Source of the DNA: Clostridium magnum DSM 2767
GTDB lineage: Bacteria; Bacillota; Clostridia; Clostridiales; Clostridiaceae
Assembly (NCBI RefSeq): GCF_001623875.1
Contig: NZ_LWAE01000004.1
Coordinates: 186,001-250,000 of the forward strand
DNA length: 64,000 bases
Direction: 5' to 3'
The notes beneath the pieces were generated by a model. The model was not told the DNA's origin and did not search any database. It worked only from the letters and a program-made list of their open reading frames with translations. This document shows positions 50,951 to 60,789 of this stretch, piece by piece. The position numbers were made by a program, and so were the translations under genes. Each line of letters starts with the position of its first letter. Position 1 is the stretch's first letter.

Positions 50951-51817
50951 TCACCAGTCTCCTGAAGAACCACCGCCTCCTGAGCTTCCGCCACCAAAAC
51001 CGCCTCCTCCAGAACTACCTCCACCAAAGCCGCCAAAACCACCGCCGCCGCTTCCTCCTTTAGGTCCTCCGCCCCAAAATGAGCTCCAAAATATCCATGA
51101 GAATAAAAAGCTTGTTATTCTAGCTCTATTAAATATAATATCAAGCATAAATATTCCAATAATAAGATAAATAACAATAGGGTTTATTCTTATAACTCTT
51201 TCATTTTCTATTGATCTCGTTTCAGTAAAATTTATTTTATTTTCTAAAGTTACATTGTACTCTTTAGCTACCTCTCCAGCAAATATAGTATAAGCATTTT
51301 TTAAACCTTCACCATACTGTCCCCTTTGAAAAAGAGGTCTTGCAATGTTATCCATAATTCTTGCAGAATATATATCTGTTATTACACCTTCAAGCCCTCT
51401 CCCAACCTCAACTCTCCACTTTTTATCCTGCATTGAAAGTAATATTAATATTCCATTGTCCTTGCTTTTCTGACCTATCCCCCATGTTCTAAAGAGTTCA
51501 TTAGCGTAAGCTTCTATATTTTTTCCTTCAAGTGAATTTATTGTTACCACAGTCATTTGCGCTGTAGTCTTCTGTTCTAATTCTTTTCCAAGAGCTGCAA
51601 TATAATTTTTACTCTCGTTATCAATAACACCTACATAGTCATTTACATATTTCAAGCTAGTGGGCTCAGGTATATTTGTCTGACCTTTAACGAAGCAAGG
51701 TATTGATACTAATAATATTAAAAAGAATATTATTATACTTACAAAGAGCTTATTTTTTAATAATTTATACTTCAAACTGCTATCTGTAAGTTTTTTATAC
51801 ACTTTTGCTTTATTCAT
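50951..51817 (-). CDS. TPM domain-containing membrane protein (YgcG-like)
   Basis: A 288-residue protein: an N-terminal hydrophobic segment (about 28-44), a TPM domain (about 55-180, YVNDYVGVIDNESKNYIAALGKELEQKTTAQMTVVTINSLEG and LILLSMQDKKWRVEVGRGLEGVI), a second membrane segment (about 205-222) and a Gly/Ser-rich tail ending GGSSGDW. This layout is standard for bacterial TPM proteins, which are often next to lemA. The role is unsettled; links to membrane stress and photosystem repair exist for relatives. It starts six bases after the lemA stop. Confidence 0.88.
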   Translation of the reverse strand: MNKAKVYKKLTDSSLKYKLLKNKLFVSIIIFFLILLVSIPCFVKGQTNIPEPTSLKYVNDYVGVIDNESKNYIAALGKELEQKTTAQMTVVTINSLEGKNIEAYANELFRTWGIGQKSKDNGILILLSMQDKKWRVEVGRGLEGVITDIYSARIMDNIARPLFQRGQYGEGLKNAYTIFAGEVAKEYNVTLENKINFTETRSIENERVIRINPIVIYLIIGIFMLDIIFNRARITSFLFSWIFWSSFWGGGPKGGSGGGGFGGFGGGSSGGGGFGGGSSGGGGSSGDW

Positions 51818-51823
51818 AATTTA

Positions 51824-52408
51824 TTATTGGGTAAAATCCACCTTTGGAACTTCTTTTGCACCCTCACTTGCTTTGTAATAAGGTTTTTGTTCAAATCTAA
51901 AAATACCTGAAATTATTGAATTAGGAAACCGTCTTATTGTAGTATTATAGCTTGTTACAACATTATTGTAATCCTGTCTTGCAATGGCTATTCTATTTTC
52001 TGTTCCCTCTAAAGCCACTTGTAGGTCTCTAAAATTTTGATTTGATTTTAAATCTGGATATCTTTCTACCACAACTAATAGTCTACTTAGTGCTCCCGAT
52101 AACTCAGCATCTGCATTAGCTTTATCCGTAACATTTTGTGCTCCTGATAATCTTGCTCTTGCATTTGCAATATCTGTGAATATTGTTCTTTCCTGTGCTG
52201 CATACCCTTTAACAGTCTGAACCAAATTAGGAATTAAGTCTGATCTTCTTTGAAGTTGTGTGTCTATATTAGAAGATGCTGCATTAACTTTTTGTTCCTG
52301 TCCTATCATAGAGTTATAACTTCCTATTAACGGTAAAAATATAACTGCAATTACTGCTATTATAATTAAAGTCGTTTTTAAGCCTTTACTCAACTTTCTC
52401 ACCACCAT
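51824..52408 (-). CDS. lemA: LemA family protein
   Basis: A 194-residue protein with one N-terminal membrane segment (about 12-30) followed by a long helical domain. The LemA motif appears as NIDTQLQRRSDLIPNLVQTVKGYA (about 45-68), with VVERYPDLKSNQNF and YNTTIRRFPNSII later. It is paired with the TPM gene, as in many bacteria. ATG 52408 has no clear ribosome site; a TTG at 52393 behind GGTGGTGAG would shorten the protein by five residues and may be the true start. Confidence 0.9.
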   Translation of the reverse strand: MVVRKLSKGLKTTLIIIAVIAVIFLPLIGSYNSMIGQEQKVNAASSNIDTQLQRRSDLIPNLVQTVKGYAAQERTIFTDIANARARLSGAQNVTDKANADAELSGALSRLLVVVERYPDLKSNQNFRDLQVALEGTENRIAIARQDYNNVVTSYNTTIRRFPNSIISGIFRFEQKPYYKASEGAKEVPKVDFTQ

Positions 52409-52578
52409 TTAAAATATTACTATTTAGTTTTAGGATTTTTAAAATAAATATACTATAATGCTTTCACCATTCACCTCTACATTTAAGTTCTCTAATCTTT
52501 ACATATGGCTGCACTGAAAAATTTATTCCAAATAATATGTATTTTATATAAAATCAAAATTTTTTTGCATACAAAAAG

Positions 52579-52602
52579 GCACTCAAAATTAATATTGAAT
52601 GC
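52579..52602 (-). terminator. terminator overlapping the end of the MocR gene
   Basis: GCATTCAA pairs with TTGAGTGC and is followed by TTTTTG on the minus strand; the stop codon lies in the loop. Confidence 0.65.
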
Positions 52603-54034
52603 TCTTTTTAACCACTTCTCCAATTATTTTAAATCCCTTTTCTATCTCATCTTTACTAACCCTTGAAAAACCAAGCCTCAAAGTATTAAAGCCACTATCG
52701 TCCGTATAAAAAATATCTCCTGGAGTAAAAATAACTCCTCTTGAACAACACTTTTCTAAAACTTCTCTTGAATTTATATTATCTAATTTTATAAAAATAT
52801 GAAGTCCGCCTTCACCTATTACTTCTTTACAAGGAATATACTTTTTAGCACATTCAACTGCAAATTCGTATTTATCCTTATAAACCTTTCTAGCTTTTTT
52901 TATATATCTTTCAAAATTCCCACCATATAGATAATCATAAAACACAGCCTGATCTAAAAATGAAGTATGAATATTTCTGCTTCTTTTTATACTTTCTAAA
53001 TATCCTATAAGCTTTTTATCCGCTAGTATCCAACCTACTCTTATACCTGGAAACAATATCTTAGAAAAACTTCCTATATATATTACACTGTTTCCTTCCC
53101 CACTTAAAGCTGCTATAGGAGACACATGAGTACCAGAATACCTTAACTCCTCATTAAACCCATCCTCAATTATAGGTATATTGTATTGCTTTAAGATTCT
53201 ATACAGCTTAAGTCTTTTTTCTGCAGACATTATAATTCCTGTAGGATTATGATAAGATGGTATAAAATAAGAAAGCTTAAACTTATTTTCTGCCAACTGG
53301 GCCTCTAGATTTTGTAAATTTACACCATCTTTATCAACATCTATGCCTTTTATATCTAAGCCATGCAATCTCATTATCTTTATAGCTGTATTATGTGTAG
53401 GGTTTTCACACAAGATCTTATCCCCTTTTTCAGTAACACTAGCTAGAATTAGATCAAAGCCCTCTGTAAATCCGTTAGTTATAAGTAAGTCTTTTCCATT
53501 TATGTCTACGCCCTTGTTTTTCATATAGTTCAACAAATACTCTATTAAAGGCTTATATCCCTTTGCATATCCATAGTTTAATATTTTCTCACCTTCAATA
53601 GAAATTCTATTTAAAAAAGATTTTTTAAATTCCTCAACATCAAAAAGGCTTTCATCTGGTGCAATGCTTTTAAAGGATATCATTCCTTTTTTCCACTTAG
53701 CCTCATGTTTTACTATATCTAGTTCTTCTGAAGCTTTAGCATAGTCATTTACTTGACTATTCCATTCTATACTCCATCCCTCTTGCTGATTTATCTGTAC
53801 ATCAGCCACAAATGCCCCCTTGCCCTTCTGTATATATATAAATCCTTCCTCTTCAAGGAACTCATAGGCACAAATAACAGTATTTCTACTTATTTTCAAA
53901 ATTGATGACAGTTCTCTTGTAGAAGGAAGCTTTTGATTTTGTCTAAGCATTCCTCTTAAAATCATACCCTTAATATAGTCTTTTATTTGTATATATACCG
54001 GCATATTTTTATCTAATTTTATATCAGAAAACAA
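52589..54034 (-). CDS. MocR/PdxR-type regulator (GntR HTH + aminotransferase domain)
   Basis: A 481-residue fusion. A GntR winged helix (about 8-77: VYIQIKDYIKGMILRGMLRQNQKLPSTRELSSILKISRNTVICAYEFLEEEG) is joined by a linker to a class I aminotransferase fold (about 120-478) with SYHNPTGIIMS and the PLP lysine in IYIGSFSKILFPGIRVGWIL. Such proteins sense PLP or amino acids and regulate PLP synthesis, GABA use or other pathways. No pdx gene is adjacent, so the target is unknown. The start is TTG at 54034 behind GAGGTG. Confidence 0.9.
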   Translation of the reverse strand: MFSDIKLDKNMPVYIQIKDYIKGMILRGMLRQNQKLPSTRELSSILKISRNTVICAYEFLEEEGFIYIQKGKGAFVADVQINQQEGWSIEWNSQVNDYAKASEELDIVKHEAKWKKGMISFKSIAPDESLFDVEEFKKSFLNRISIEGEKILNYGYAKGYKPLIEYLLNYMKNKGVDINGKDLLITNGFTEGFDLILASVTEKGDKILCENPTHNTAIKIMRLHGLDIKGIDVDKDGVNLQNLEAQLAENKFKLSYFIPSYHNPTGIIMSAEKRLKLYRILKQYNIPIIEDGFNEELRYSGTHVSPIAALSGEGNSVIYIGSFSKILFPGIRVGWILADKKLIGYLESIKRSRNIHTSFLDQAVFYDYLYGGNFERYIKKARKVYKDKYEFAVECAKKYIPCKEVIGEGGLHIFIKLDNINSREVLEKCCSRGVIFTPGDIFYTDDSGFNTLRLGFSRVSKDEIEKGFKIIGEVVKKSIQY

Positions 54035-54119
54035 TTGAATTCACCTCAAATACATTTTTACACAAATGATGAAATAAATAAAGGAAAGATTAAAACAATT
54101 ACTAAATATATATGAATAC

Positions 54120-54174
54120 GAAGTGAAAACTTGAACAAGATGGGAGTATAAGAGCAGGTAGTTATTGTATAAAT
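54120..54174 (+). repeat. family A short, internally deleted copy (A5)
   Basis: About 55 bp keeping both ends of family A (GAAGTGAAAACTTGAAC at the left, GAGCAGGTAGTTATTGTATA at the right) but lacking the linker and the 5' arm of hairpin 2. Confidence 0.6.
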
Positions 54175-54214
54175 AAAAAAAGCAACAGGGAAAATGAGTT
54201 CCCTACTGCTTTTT
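54174..54214 (-). terminator. metNIQ operon terminator
   Basis: AGCAGTAGGGAA pairs with TTCCCTGTTGCT and is followed by seven T on the minus strand, about 45 bases after the metQ stop. Confidence 0.85.
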
Positions 54215-54256
54215 AACTCTTATTTGTACATTCTATACTTAATGCTAAATTATTGA

Positions 54257-55084
54257 TTAGAATGCAGGTATTATACTTCCTTGATATTTATCTTCTATAA
54301 ATTTCTTAACTTCCGCTGAGTTTACAGCTTTATTAAGTGCTTGAACAAATGCTTGATCTTTATCTTTTGTTCTAACAACAATTATATTTGCATATGGTGA
54401 ATCTTTTGCTTCTATAGCTATGGCATCCTTTGTTGGATTTAATTTTGCTTCAATAGCATAGTTAGTATTTATAACAGCAGCATCTACATCATTTAAAACT
54501 CTTGGAAGCTGTGGTGCTTCTAATTCTTTGATTTTAATATTTTTCTTATTTTCAGTGATATCTAATTTTGATACAAGATCACCATCTTTTAATTTTATAA
54601 GTCCAGCTGTCTGTAATACTTTTAAAGCTCTAGCTCCATTCGTTGGATCATTTGGTATCGCAATTTCTGCACCATCTTTAATTTCTTCTATCTTCTTAAC
54701 TTTGTTTGAATATACTCCCATTGGTTCAATATGAACTTTAGCAGTATAAGATAAATCAGTATGTTTTTCCTGATTAAATGTAGTTAAATAAGGCACATGT
54801 TGGAAAAAGTTTGCATCAAGCTCTCCATCATTTAATGCTGTATTTGGTGTTACGTAATCTGTAAACTCAACAATTTGAAGATCATAACCTTCTTTTTGAA
54901 GTATTGGCTTTACTACTTCAAGTATTTCCTTATGTGGTACTGGTGATGCACCGATTTTTATAACCTTTTTAGTTTCCTTGCTAGCATCATTTTGCTTAGC
55001 AGTATCCTGTTTTTGTCCACAACCTGCTAATCCTAAAACAAGTAATGCTGATATTGCTATTGATAAAATTCTTCCCTTTTTCAT
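54257..55084 (-). CDS. metQ: methionine ABC transporter substrate-binding lipoprotein
   Basis: A 275-residue NlpA/MetQ-type binding lipoprotein; the lipobox is LAGC near residue 22. IKIGASPVPHKEILEVVKP follows, then DYVTPNTALNDGELDANFFQHVPYL and IAIPNDPTNGARALKVLQTAGLIKL, all typical of MetQ. It is the third gene of a metNIQ set under a SAM riboswitch, so methionine (either isomer) or a methionine precursor is the substrate. Confidence 0.93.
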   Translation of the reverse strand: MKKGRILSIAISALLVLGLAGCGQKQDTAKQNDASKETKKVIKIGASPVPHKEILEVVKPILQKEGYDLQIVEFTDYVTPNTALNDGELDANFFQHVPYLTTFNQEKHTDLSYTAKVHIEPMGVYSNKVKKIEEIKDGAEIAIPNDPTNGARALKVLQTAGLIKLKDGDLVSKLDITENKKNIKIKELEAPQLPRVLNDVDAAVINTNYAIEAKLNPTKDAIAIEAKDSPYANIIVVRTKDKDQAFVQALNKAVNSAEVKKFIEDKYQGSIIPAF

Positions 55085-55144
55085 TTAAAGTTCCCCCTTA
55101 ATTATATTTATATTTTTATTTAGTATTCACTTAGATTTATTGCA

Positions 55145-55789
55145 TTATTTACTTAATTTTTTATATATAATATCGCCTATGCTTTGGAAAATCTGAACAA
55201 GCACTATAAGTATAATAACTGTATAAACCATAATATCAGTTTTGAATCTATAGTATCCGTATTTAATTGCTACGTCACCTAGACCACCTCCACCGATAGC
55301 TCCTGCCATAGCTGAGTATCCTACTACACTAATAACTGTTAGTGTAATTCCTAATATTATAGAAGGAAACGCTTCTTTAAGTATAACCTTATGTATTATC
55401 TGCCAGTTGCTTGCACCAAAGGATCTCGCTGCTTCTATTATTCCTGAATCAACTTCCTTCATAGCGGATTCTATTACTCTTGCTGCAAAAGGAGCTGCCG
55501 CTATAGTTAAAGGTACTATTGCTGCTGTAGTTCCTATTGTTTTTCCAACAAGAAGCTTTGTAAAAGGAAAAATGGCAATCATAAGTATTATAAATGGGAA
55601 TGACCTTAATATATTTATTATAAAATCTAAAGATTTATATATTGCTTTATTTGGCTTTAATCCCTTTTCATCCGTTATGACAAGTATAATTGCAGGTAAA
55701 AATCCTATAATAACTGCCATAATAGTTGATGCTAAAACCATATATACAGTCTGTCCCAATGCAGGAAGTAAAACATCATTAATTAGCAT
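55145..55789 (-). CDS. metI: methionine ABC transporter permease
   Basis: A 214-residue permease with five hydrophobic segments. The N-terminal part has MVLASTIMAVIIGFLPAIILV, LRSFPFIILMIAIFPFTKLLVGKTIGT is a MetI hallmark, and the ABC-coupling loop is EAARSFGASNWQIIHKVILKEAFPSI. Its start overlaps the metN end by 11 bases. It forms the channel for MetN and MetQ. Confidence 0.94.
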   Translation of the reverse strand: MLINDVLLPALGQTVYMVLASTIMAVIIGFLPAIILVITDEKGLKPNKAIYKSLDFIINILRSFPFIILMIAIFPFTKLLVGKTIGTTAAIVPLTIAAAPFAARVIESAMKEVDSGIIEAARSFGASNWQIIHKVILKEAFPSIILGITLTVISVVGYSAMAGAIGGGGLGDVAIKYGYYRFKTDIMVYTVIILIVLVQIFQSIGDIIYKKLSK

Positions 55790-56816
55790 TTCTAACCACC
55801 TCCCATGATATACCTTTCTTATCTAAAAAATTACATATGTTTTTTCTATTTTCCTCTGAAGTATTTATAACTAAACTTCCTAATACATTTTCCCTGAACT
55901 TTTCAAGCTTTCCCCAAACTATAGAAAAGTCTATATCAAGCTCTCTGGCCATAGAAGTTATTATTGATTGCTGACTGCGTTCCTTTGGGAAGAATATTCT
56001 TATGTTTACACCATCCTCTGGTAAGACTTCTTCTTCTCCTAAAAGTTTTTCAAGAGAGGCATCCGGTTTTAAAAACAACTCGTCTACAACTCCTAAGCTT
56101 TTTATTTCTCCACCTTCCATAATTGCAACTCTTGAGCATATTTGTTTTATAACCTCCATCTGGTGGGTAACTATAACTACTGTTATATTCAACTTTTCAT
56201 TTATTTCTTTTATTAAATTAAGTATTGACTTAGTTGTATTTGGATCTAGAGCAGATGTTGCTTCATCACACAACAGTACATCCGGCTCAAGAGCTAATGC
56301 TCTTGCTATGGCTACTCTTTGTTTTTGACCTCCACTTAGATCTTTAGGCATGCTATACATCTTATCCTGAAGACCTACTAACTCTAATAAATTTGTTACT
56401 CTTTCATTTATTTCTTTTTTGTCTAACTTCCAAACTTCAAGTGGAAGGGCTACATTATCAAAGACGTTTTTTCTATTTAAAAGATTAAAGTTCTGAAATA
56501 TCATACCAAGACGTCTTCTAAAACTTCTCAATTCTTTTTCACTTAAATCCTTTATTTCATGTCCAATGTTCTCTATGCTTCCGTTATCGCAGCTTTCAGT
56601 TTGTAACTCATCCCTGTTTTCCTCTTTTTCTACTGCAATCTTTATACTTCCACTATCATAGGTTTCAAGACCATTTAAACATCTTAGTAGTGTAGACTTT
56701 CCAGCACCACTATGTCCAACTATTCCTATAATTTCACCTTTTTCTATATTTAGATTTATATCCTTCAGCACCTGATTGCCTGAAAAACTCTTATTTACAT
56801 TTTTAATTTCAATCAT
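55779..56816 (-). CDS. metN: methionine ABC transporter ATP-binding protein
   Basis: A 345-residue ABC ATPase: Walker A GHSGAGKST (about 34-42), signature LSGGQKQRVAIA, Walker B LLCDEATSALDP, and switch VVTHQM. The C-terminal 80 residues form the NIL/ACT-like domain that binds methionine and inhibits transport. An unusual loop of about 30 residues (VEKEENRDELQTESCDNGSI, about 62-81) lies between Walker A and the Q loop, longer than in most MetN. It is the first gene after the SAM riboswitch. Confidence 0.93.
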   Translation of the reverse strand: MIEIKNVNKSFSGNQVLKDINLNIEKGEIIGIVGHSGAGKSTLLRCLNGLETYDSGSIKIAVEKEENRDELQTESCDNGSIENIGHEIKDLSEKELRSFRRRLGMIFQNFNLLNRKNVFDNVALPLEVWKLDKKEINERVTNLLELVGLQDKMYSMPKDLSGGQKQRVAIARALALEPDVLLCDEATSALDPNTTKSILNLIKEINEKLNITVVIVTHQMEVIKQICSRVAIMEGGEIKSLGVVDELFLKPDASLEKLLGEEEVLPEDGVNIRIFFPKERSQQSIITSMARELDIDFSIVWGKLEKFRENVLGSLVINTSEENRKNICNFLDKKGISWEVVRNAN

Positions 56817-56841
56817 TTCTTTTCTCCTTTAAAAATAATCA

Positions 56842-56865
56842 AAGCTCGAGGAAAACCTCGAGCTT
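56842..56865 (-). terminator. SAM riboswitch terminator
   Basis: AAGCTCGAGG / CCTCGAGCTT perfect 10-bp stem with a four-base loop followed by TTGATTATTTTT on the minus strand, just before metN. Confidence 0.85.
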
Positions 56866-56881
56866 AAAAATCTCAATGATC

Positions 56882-56992
56882 TCCTCATCTTTCAGCATAC
56901 GCCGTTGGAATTAGCACCACTGTATTATTAAATGAAATAATACTGGTTGCTGGGCTTCATAGGGCCAGTCCCTCCACCTCTCTTGATAAGTT
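56882..56992 (-). ncRNA. SAM-I riboswitch (S-box)
   Basis: The minus strand shows the conserved order CTTATCAAGAGAGGTGGAGG, GACTGGCCCTATGAAGCCC, AGCAACCAG, a variable AT-rich P3 stem, GGTGCTAATTCC and GATGAGGAG. P1 pairs CTTATC with GATGAG. It lies upstream of metN with a terminator between, so it should shut off metNIQ at high SAM. Confidence 0.95.
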
Positions 56993-57019
56993 CCAATTTC
57001 TTATTCAGTTTACTAGTTA

Positions 57020-57048
57020 ATAATATCAAAGAAATCCTGCATTGTCAA
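57020..57048 (-). promoter_or_regulatory. promoter of the SAM riboswitch-metNIQ transcript
   Basis: Minus strand TTGACA (57043-57048), 17-base spacer, TATTAT (57020-57025), about 30 bases upstream of the aptamer. Confidence 0.82.
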
Positions 57049-57171
57049 TAGTATTGCAAAAATTGTTTTTGACTGTCGTATTTTCACGAAAATGGAAAAT
57101 GTCTAATGTTTCTAGCTTCAAGTTTAACATATGACTTGATATAAATTAAAACTATATATGGAATTTAGCTT

Positions 57172-58074
57172 CTATCTTTGTTCTCTTAAAGATACTTCCG
57201 TTATTTTATCTAATAACTCAGGGAAAGACATATCTACAGCTTTTGCACTTTTAGGAAATAAGCTATTTTTAGTCATACCAGGTAATGTATTAAGCTCCAG
57301 TACATAAGGTACACCATCTTTTATAATCATGTCTACCCTTACATAAACACTACATTTTAGAGCCTTCCAACACTCTAAAGCCATTTCTTCAATTTTCTTT
57401 TGAAGCCCTTGTTCAAATTCTACTATTATTTCATCAGACCCTCCATCAGCATATTTTGCTGTATAGTCAAAAAATTCCGATTTAGGTTTTATTGCAATTA
57501 TAGGAAGCATTTTACCTTCTAGTATGCAACAAGTTATTTCATCACCTTTTATATATTTCTCTATCATAACTTCGTTATCATACTCTAATGCAAGTCTTAC
57601 CGCACTTTCTATATCTTCCCTTTTCTTAATTAAATTTGTAGCCACACTGGAACCACCACTATTAGGTTTTACGAATACAGGATACTCCATTTTGTCTATA
57701 AAATCATAATCAATTTCTTCTACACTTCTTACACTTAACCAATCTGCAGTGTTAACTCCTGTTAATCTTAATATTTTTTTAGATATGTCTTTATCCATAC
57801 ACATGGCACTAGTTAAAGGTCCGCAGCCTGAATATGGAATATTCATTGTTTCAAAAACCGCTTGTATTATACCATCTTCACCGAACTTACCATGTAATGC
57901 AATAAATGCAAAATTTATGTCTTTAGCCTTTTCTATTACGTCATCTTTTTTATCTATAATAATTGGAATAACTTCATATTTGTTTTTATCAAAATAACTT
58001 GCTATTTCTTTTCCAGAATTTAATGATACTTCTCTCTCTGAGGATACGCCTCCCATAATAACTCCTATTTTCAT
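57172..58074 (-). CDS. ddl: D-alanine--D-alanine ligase
   Basis: A 300-residue ATP-grasp ligase that makes the D-Ala-D-Ala dipeptide for peptidoglycan. [21 protein letters not shown] at the N-terminus, [50 protein letters not shown] and the C-terminal [18 protein letters not shown] are diagnostic. GGAGGAGTAGAC places the start at ATG 58074 instead of ATG 58092. It is monocistronic, divergent from the thi operon. Confidence 0.95.
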   Translation of the reverse strand: MKIGVIMGGVSSEREVSLNSGKEIASYFDKNKYEVIPIIIDKKDDVIEKAKDINFAFIALHGKFGEDGIIQAVFETMNIPYSGCGPLTSAMCMDKDISKKILRLTGVNTADWLSVRSVEEIDYDFIDKMEYPVFVKPNSGGSSVATNLIKKREDIESAVRLALEYDNEVMIEKYIKGDEITCCILEGKMLPIIAIKPKSEFFDYTAKYADGGSDEIIVEFEQGLQKKIEEMALECWKALKCSVYVRVDMIIKDGVPYVLELNTLPGMTKNSLFPKSAKAVDMSFPELLDKITEVSLREQR

Positions 58075-58202
58075 GTCTACTCCTCCATACAACTTATTAT
58101 TCCTTCTACTTATATTGTATACATTTAAAGAAATAAAGAAAGTACCACTTATATGATTTTTTATAGTAACTGTGGTTTACTAAATGAAAAATATTTCTAA
58201 TA

Positions 58203-58230
58203 TTGCAAATTGAAAAAAGTATAGTAAAAT
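58203..58230 (+). promoter_or_regulatory. probable promoter of the thi operon
   Basis: TTGCAA (58203-58208), 16-base spacer, TAAAAT (58225-58230), about 20 bases before the TPP aptamer. Confidence 0.5.
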
Positions 58231-58247
58231 AATAGTTAGGAAATTAA

Positions 58248-58340
58248 ATAAATTTTGTGGGGGTGCCTATAGGCTGAGAAGATATTATTCTAACCCTTTG
58301 AACCTGATCCAGTTAACTCTGGCGTAGGGAAGCAAGTTAT
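58248..58340 (+). ncRNA. TPP riboswitch (THI element)
   Basis: Conserved thi-box blocks in order: GGGGGTGCC, GGCTGAGA, ACCCTTTGAACCTGATCCAG, and TCTGGCGTAGGGAAGC. A terminator hairpin at 58363-58393 follows and thiD starts at 58457, so it should repress thiDME at high thiamine pyrophosphate. Confidence 0.96.
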
Positions 58341-58362
58341 AGTATAACACTGCCTTATTTTT

Positions 58363-58393
58363 GGCATATTGCTTTTCCGCAATATGCCTTTTT
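58363..58393 (+). terminator. TPP riboswitch terminator
   Basis: GGCATATTGC / GCAATATGCC perfect 10-bp stem with a six-base loop, followed by T5. Confidence 0.88.
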
Positions 58394-58456
58394 GATTTAT
58401 ACTAACTGGATTATATCCACAAATTTTTCCACATATTAAAAACAGAGGTGATTTAC

Positions 58457-59260
58457 TTGAAAAAAGTATTAACAATTGCAGGTTCCGATAGCTGTGGTGG
58501 TGCAGGTATACAAGCTGACCTAAAAGCTATGAGTTCACTTGGAGTATATGGTATGAGTGTTATTACAGCAATAACGGCTCAAAATACAGTAGGCGTTCAA
58601 AAGGTAATGGAGGTAACAGACGAAATTATCGAAGCTCAAATCAGATCTATATTTGAAGACATAACTGTAGATGCTGTAAAAATAGGAATGGTTTCAAATA
58701 GTAAAACTATAGAAACAATAAAGAACCTTCTTGAAGAATACAGTGCCAAAAACATAGTTTTAGATCCAGTTATGGTGTCAAAAAGCGGATATTATCTACT
58801 AAAACCTGAAGCACAAGAAGCTATAAAAGCACTTATTGCTATTGCTGATGTGGTAACTCCAAATATTCCAGAAGCAGAAGTTTTAACTGGAATGAAAATA
58901 GAAAATGCAGATCAAATGAAAGAAGCTGCTTTAAGGATAACAGAATTAGGTTCTAAAAACGTGCTTATAAAAGGCGGCCACAGATGTAATGACGCTAATG
59001 ACATACTTCTCTCAGAAGAAGACTTTATGACTCTTAAAGGCTCAAGAATCGAAACTAAAAATACTCATGGCACAGGCTGTACTTTATCTTCTGCTATAGC
59101 TTCACACCTAGCTAAAGGATATAGTGTGCAAGAGGCAGTTTCTCTATCAAAAGAATATATAACTAAAGCTATAGAAAATTCCTTCTCTATTGGACACGGT
59201 GTTGGTCCTGTAGGTCACTTTGTAGAGGTTTATAAAAAAGCAGGTATCTCTTTTGAATAA
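58457..59260 (+). CDS. thiD: hydroxymethylpyrimidine/phosphomethylpyrimidine kinase
   Basis: A 267-residue ribokinase-fold enzyme that phosphorylates HMP and HMP-P. KKVLTIAGSDSCGGAGIQADLKAMSSLGVYG at the N-terminus, DPVMVSKSGYYLL, TPNIPEAEVLTGM and the active-site loop NTHGTGCTLSSAIA are typical. A TTG at 58457 follows AGAGGTG at correct spacing; a GTG at 58448 lies within that ribosome site. It is the first gene behind the TPP riboswitch. Confidence 0.95.
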   Translation: MKKVLTIAGSDSCGGAGIQADLKAMSSLGVYGMSVITAITAQNTVGVQKVMEVTDEIIEAQIRSIFEDITVDAVKIGMVSNSKTIETIKNLLEEYSAKNIVLDPVMVSKSGYYLLKPEAQEAIKALIAIADVVTPNIPEAEVLTGMKIENADQMKEAALRITELGSKNVLIKGGHRCNDANDILLSEEDFMTLKGSRIETKNTHGTGCTLSSAIASHLAKGYSVQEAVSLSKEYITKAIENSFSIGHGVGPVGHFVEVYKKAGISFE

Positions 59261-59349
59261 GATTAAACTTAAATCAGATGGAGAGCTGCTAGTCATGAAA
59301 TAAACTAATGTTACGAACAATAAAATCTTTTCCATTAGGAGGCGTATTA

Positions 59350-60159
59350 ATGAATTTAAATAATATAGAAAAAGTTTGCATTAATTTATCAACTGTTAGA
59401 AACAACATTCCACTTATTCAATGCATAACCAATTATGTAACTATTAATGATTGTGCTAATATACTTCTAGCCTATGGCGCTTCTCCTGCTATGTGTGAGG
59501 CTTATGATGAAGTATTTGATTTTACAAAAATATCATCTGCCCTTTACATAAATGTAGGAACATTAACTAAAGAACAAGAAGAGGCTGCTGTTCTTGCTAG
59601 TATATCTGCAAAGGTTAACAATACAACCGTTGTTTTAGATCCTGTAGCTTGTGGAGCTATTCCAAGAAAAGCTGCTGTAATTAATAGAATTTTAGAACTT
59701 GGAAGAGTAGATATTATTAAAGGTAACATAGGAGAAATAAAATTCTTAGCTGGTGAGGCCTCTGCAGTTCGCGGTGTAGATTCCTTAGATAGCGGAGAAG
59801 GTGCTTTAGATGCATGTATTAGACTAGCTAAAAAATATAACTGCATAGTTGCATCTACTGGTAAAGAGGACTTTGTAACTGACGGTACTCGCAGTGCTAT
59901 TATTCAAAACGGCACAGAGATGTTAACTAAGATAACAGGTGCTGGATGTATGCTTGGTGCACTTTGTGGGGCAACTGCTGCTTACTCAGAAGATAAATTT
60001 ATAGCTGCTGTTACAGCTATACTTTCAATGAATCTAGCAGGAGAAGAAGCCTACGAAACAGTTAAAGTCCCTGGGAGCTTTAAAGTTAAATTAATTGATT
60101 GTATCTATACTTTGACAGAAGAAAAATTAAAGAAGGAAGGAAAAATAATATGGCAGTAG
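59350..60159 (+). CDS. thiM: hydroxyethylthiazole kinase
   Basis: A 269-residue ThiM that phosphorylates the thiazole moiety for salvage. [33 protein letters not shown] near the N-terminus, [27 protein letters not shown] and [15 protein letters not shown] are diagnostic. AGGAGG before ATG 59350 sets the start. In the 90-base gap after thiD a short CTTAAATCAGATGG match to the start of family A is visible. Confidence 0.95.
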   Translation: MNLNNIEKVCINLSTVRNNIPLIQCITNYVTINDCANILLAYGASPAMCEAYDEVFDFTKISSALYINVGTLTKEQEEAAVLASISAKVNNTTVVLDPVACGAIPRKAAVINRILELGRVDIIKGNIGEIKFLAGEASAVRGVDSLDSGEGALDACIRLAKKYNCIVASTGKEDFVTDGTRSAIIQNGTEMLTKITGAGCMLGALCGATAAYSEDKFIAAVTAILSMNLAGEEAYETVKVPGSFKVKLIDCIYTLTEEKLKKEGKIIWQ

Positions 60160-60761
60160 ATTACAGCTTATATCTTATAACAGACAGAAGTTTCTTAAAG
60201 GGAAGAAGCTTAAAATCTGTTGTAGAAGAAGCAATTATTGGGGGAACAACTATTATTCAGGTAAGAGAAAAAAATATATCCACTAGAGAGTTCTATAAGG
60301 TAGCAATGGAAGTAAAGGAAGTAACAGATCATTACAAGGTTCCTCTCATAATAAATGATAGAATGGATATAGCTCAGGCTATCAATGCAGATGGAGTTCA
60401 TTTAGGCCAAGATGATATGCCTTTAACTATCGCAAGAAAGATACTAGGCAAAGATAAAATCATCGGTATTTCTGCAGGAACTCTAGATGAAGCCTTAGAA
60501 GCTCAAAGAGACGGTGCAGACTATTTAGGTATAGGTGCTATATTCTACACTGGCACTAAAAAAGATATAGACACACCTATAGGTACTGAATACCTAAAAC
60601 ACATATACGACAGTATAAACATCCCAGCTGTAGCTATAGGTGGAATTAACGAAACAAACTTTAAGGAAGTGCTCTCAACTGGAGTAGATGGAATTTCTGT
60701 TATTTCAGCAATACTAGGCAAAGAGGACATAAAATATGCTGCAAAAATGCTAAAACTATAA
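60150..60761 (+). CDS. thiE: thiamine-phosphate synthase
   Basis: A 203-residue TIM-barrel enzyme that joins HMP-PP and thiazole phosphate. [57 protein letters not shown] and [18 protein letters not shown] are characteristic. It overlaps the thiM stop by ten bases, with AAGGAAGG upstream. ThiD, ThiM and ThiE together form a salvage set; de novo genes (thiC, thiG, thiH) are not here. Confidence 0.95.
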   Translation: MAVDYSLYLITDRSFLKGRSLKSVVEEAIIGGTTIIQVREKNISTREFYKVAMEVKEVTDHYKVPLIINDRMDIAQAINADGVHLGQDDMPLTIARKILGKDKIIGISAGTLDEALEAQRDGADYLGIGAIFYTGTKKDIDTPIGTEYLKHIYDSINIPAVAIGGINETNFKEVLSTGVDGISVISAILGKEDIKYAAKMLKL

Positions 60762-60789
60762 CTAGATTATTTATTTTTATCTTAAACAT

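Noticed and set aside
50854-51063. Small frames opposite the Gly-rich tail of the TPM protein
   Set aside because: They are antisense shadows of the repetitive Gly/Ser codons.
51824-52393. Possibility that lemA starts at TTG 52393
   Set aside because: Plausible and noted in the gene entry, but the ATG at 52408 was kept because the difference is only five residues and neither choice is decisive.
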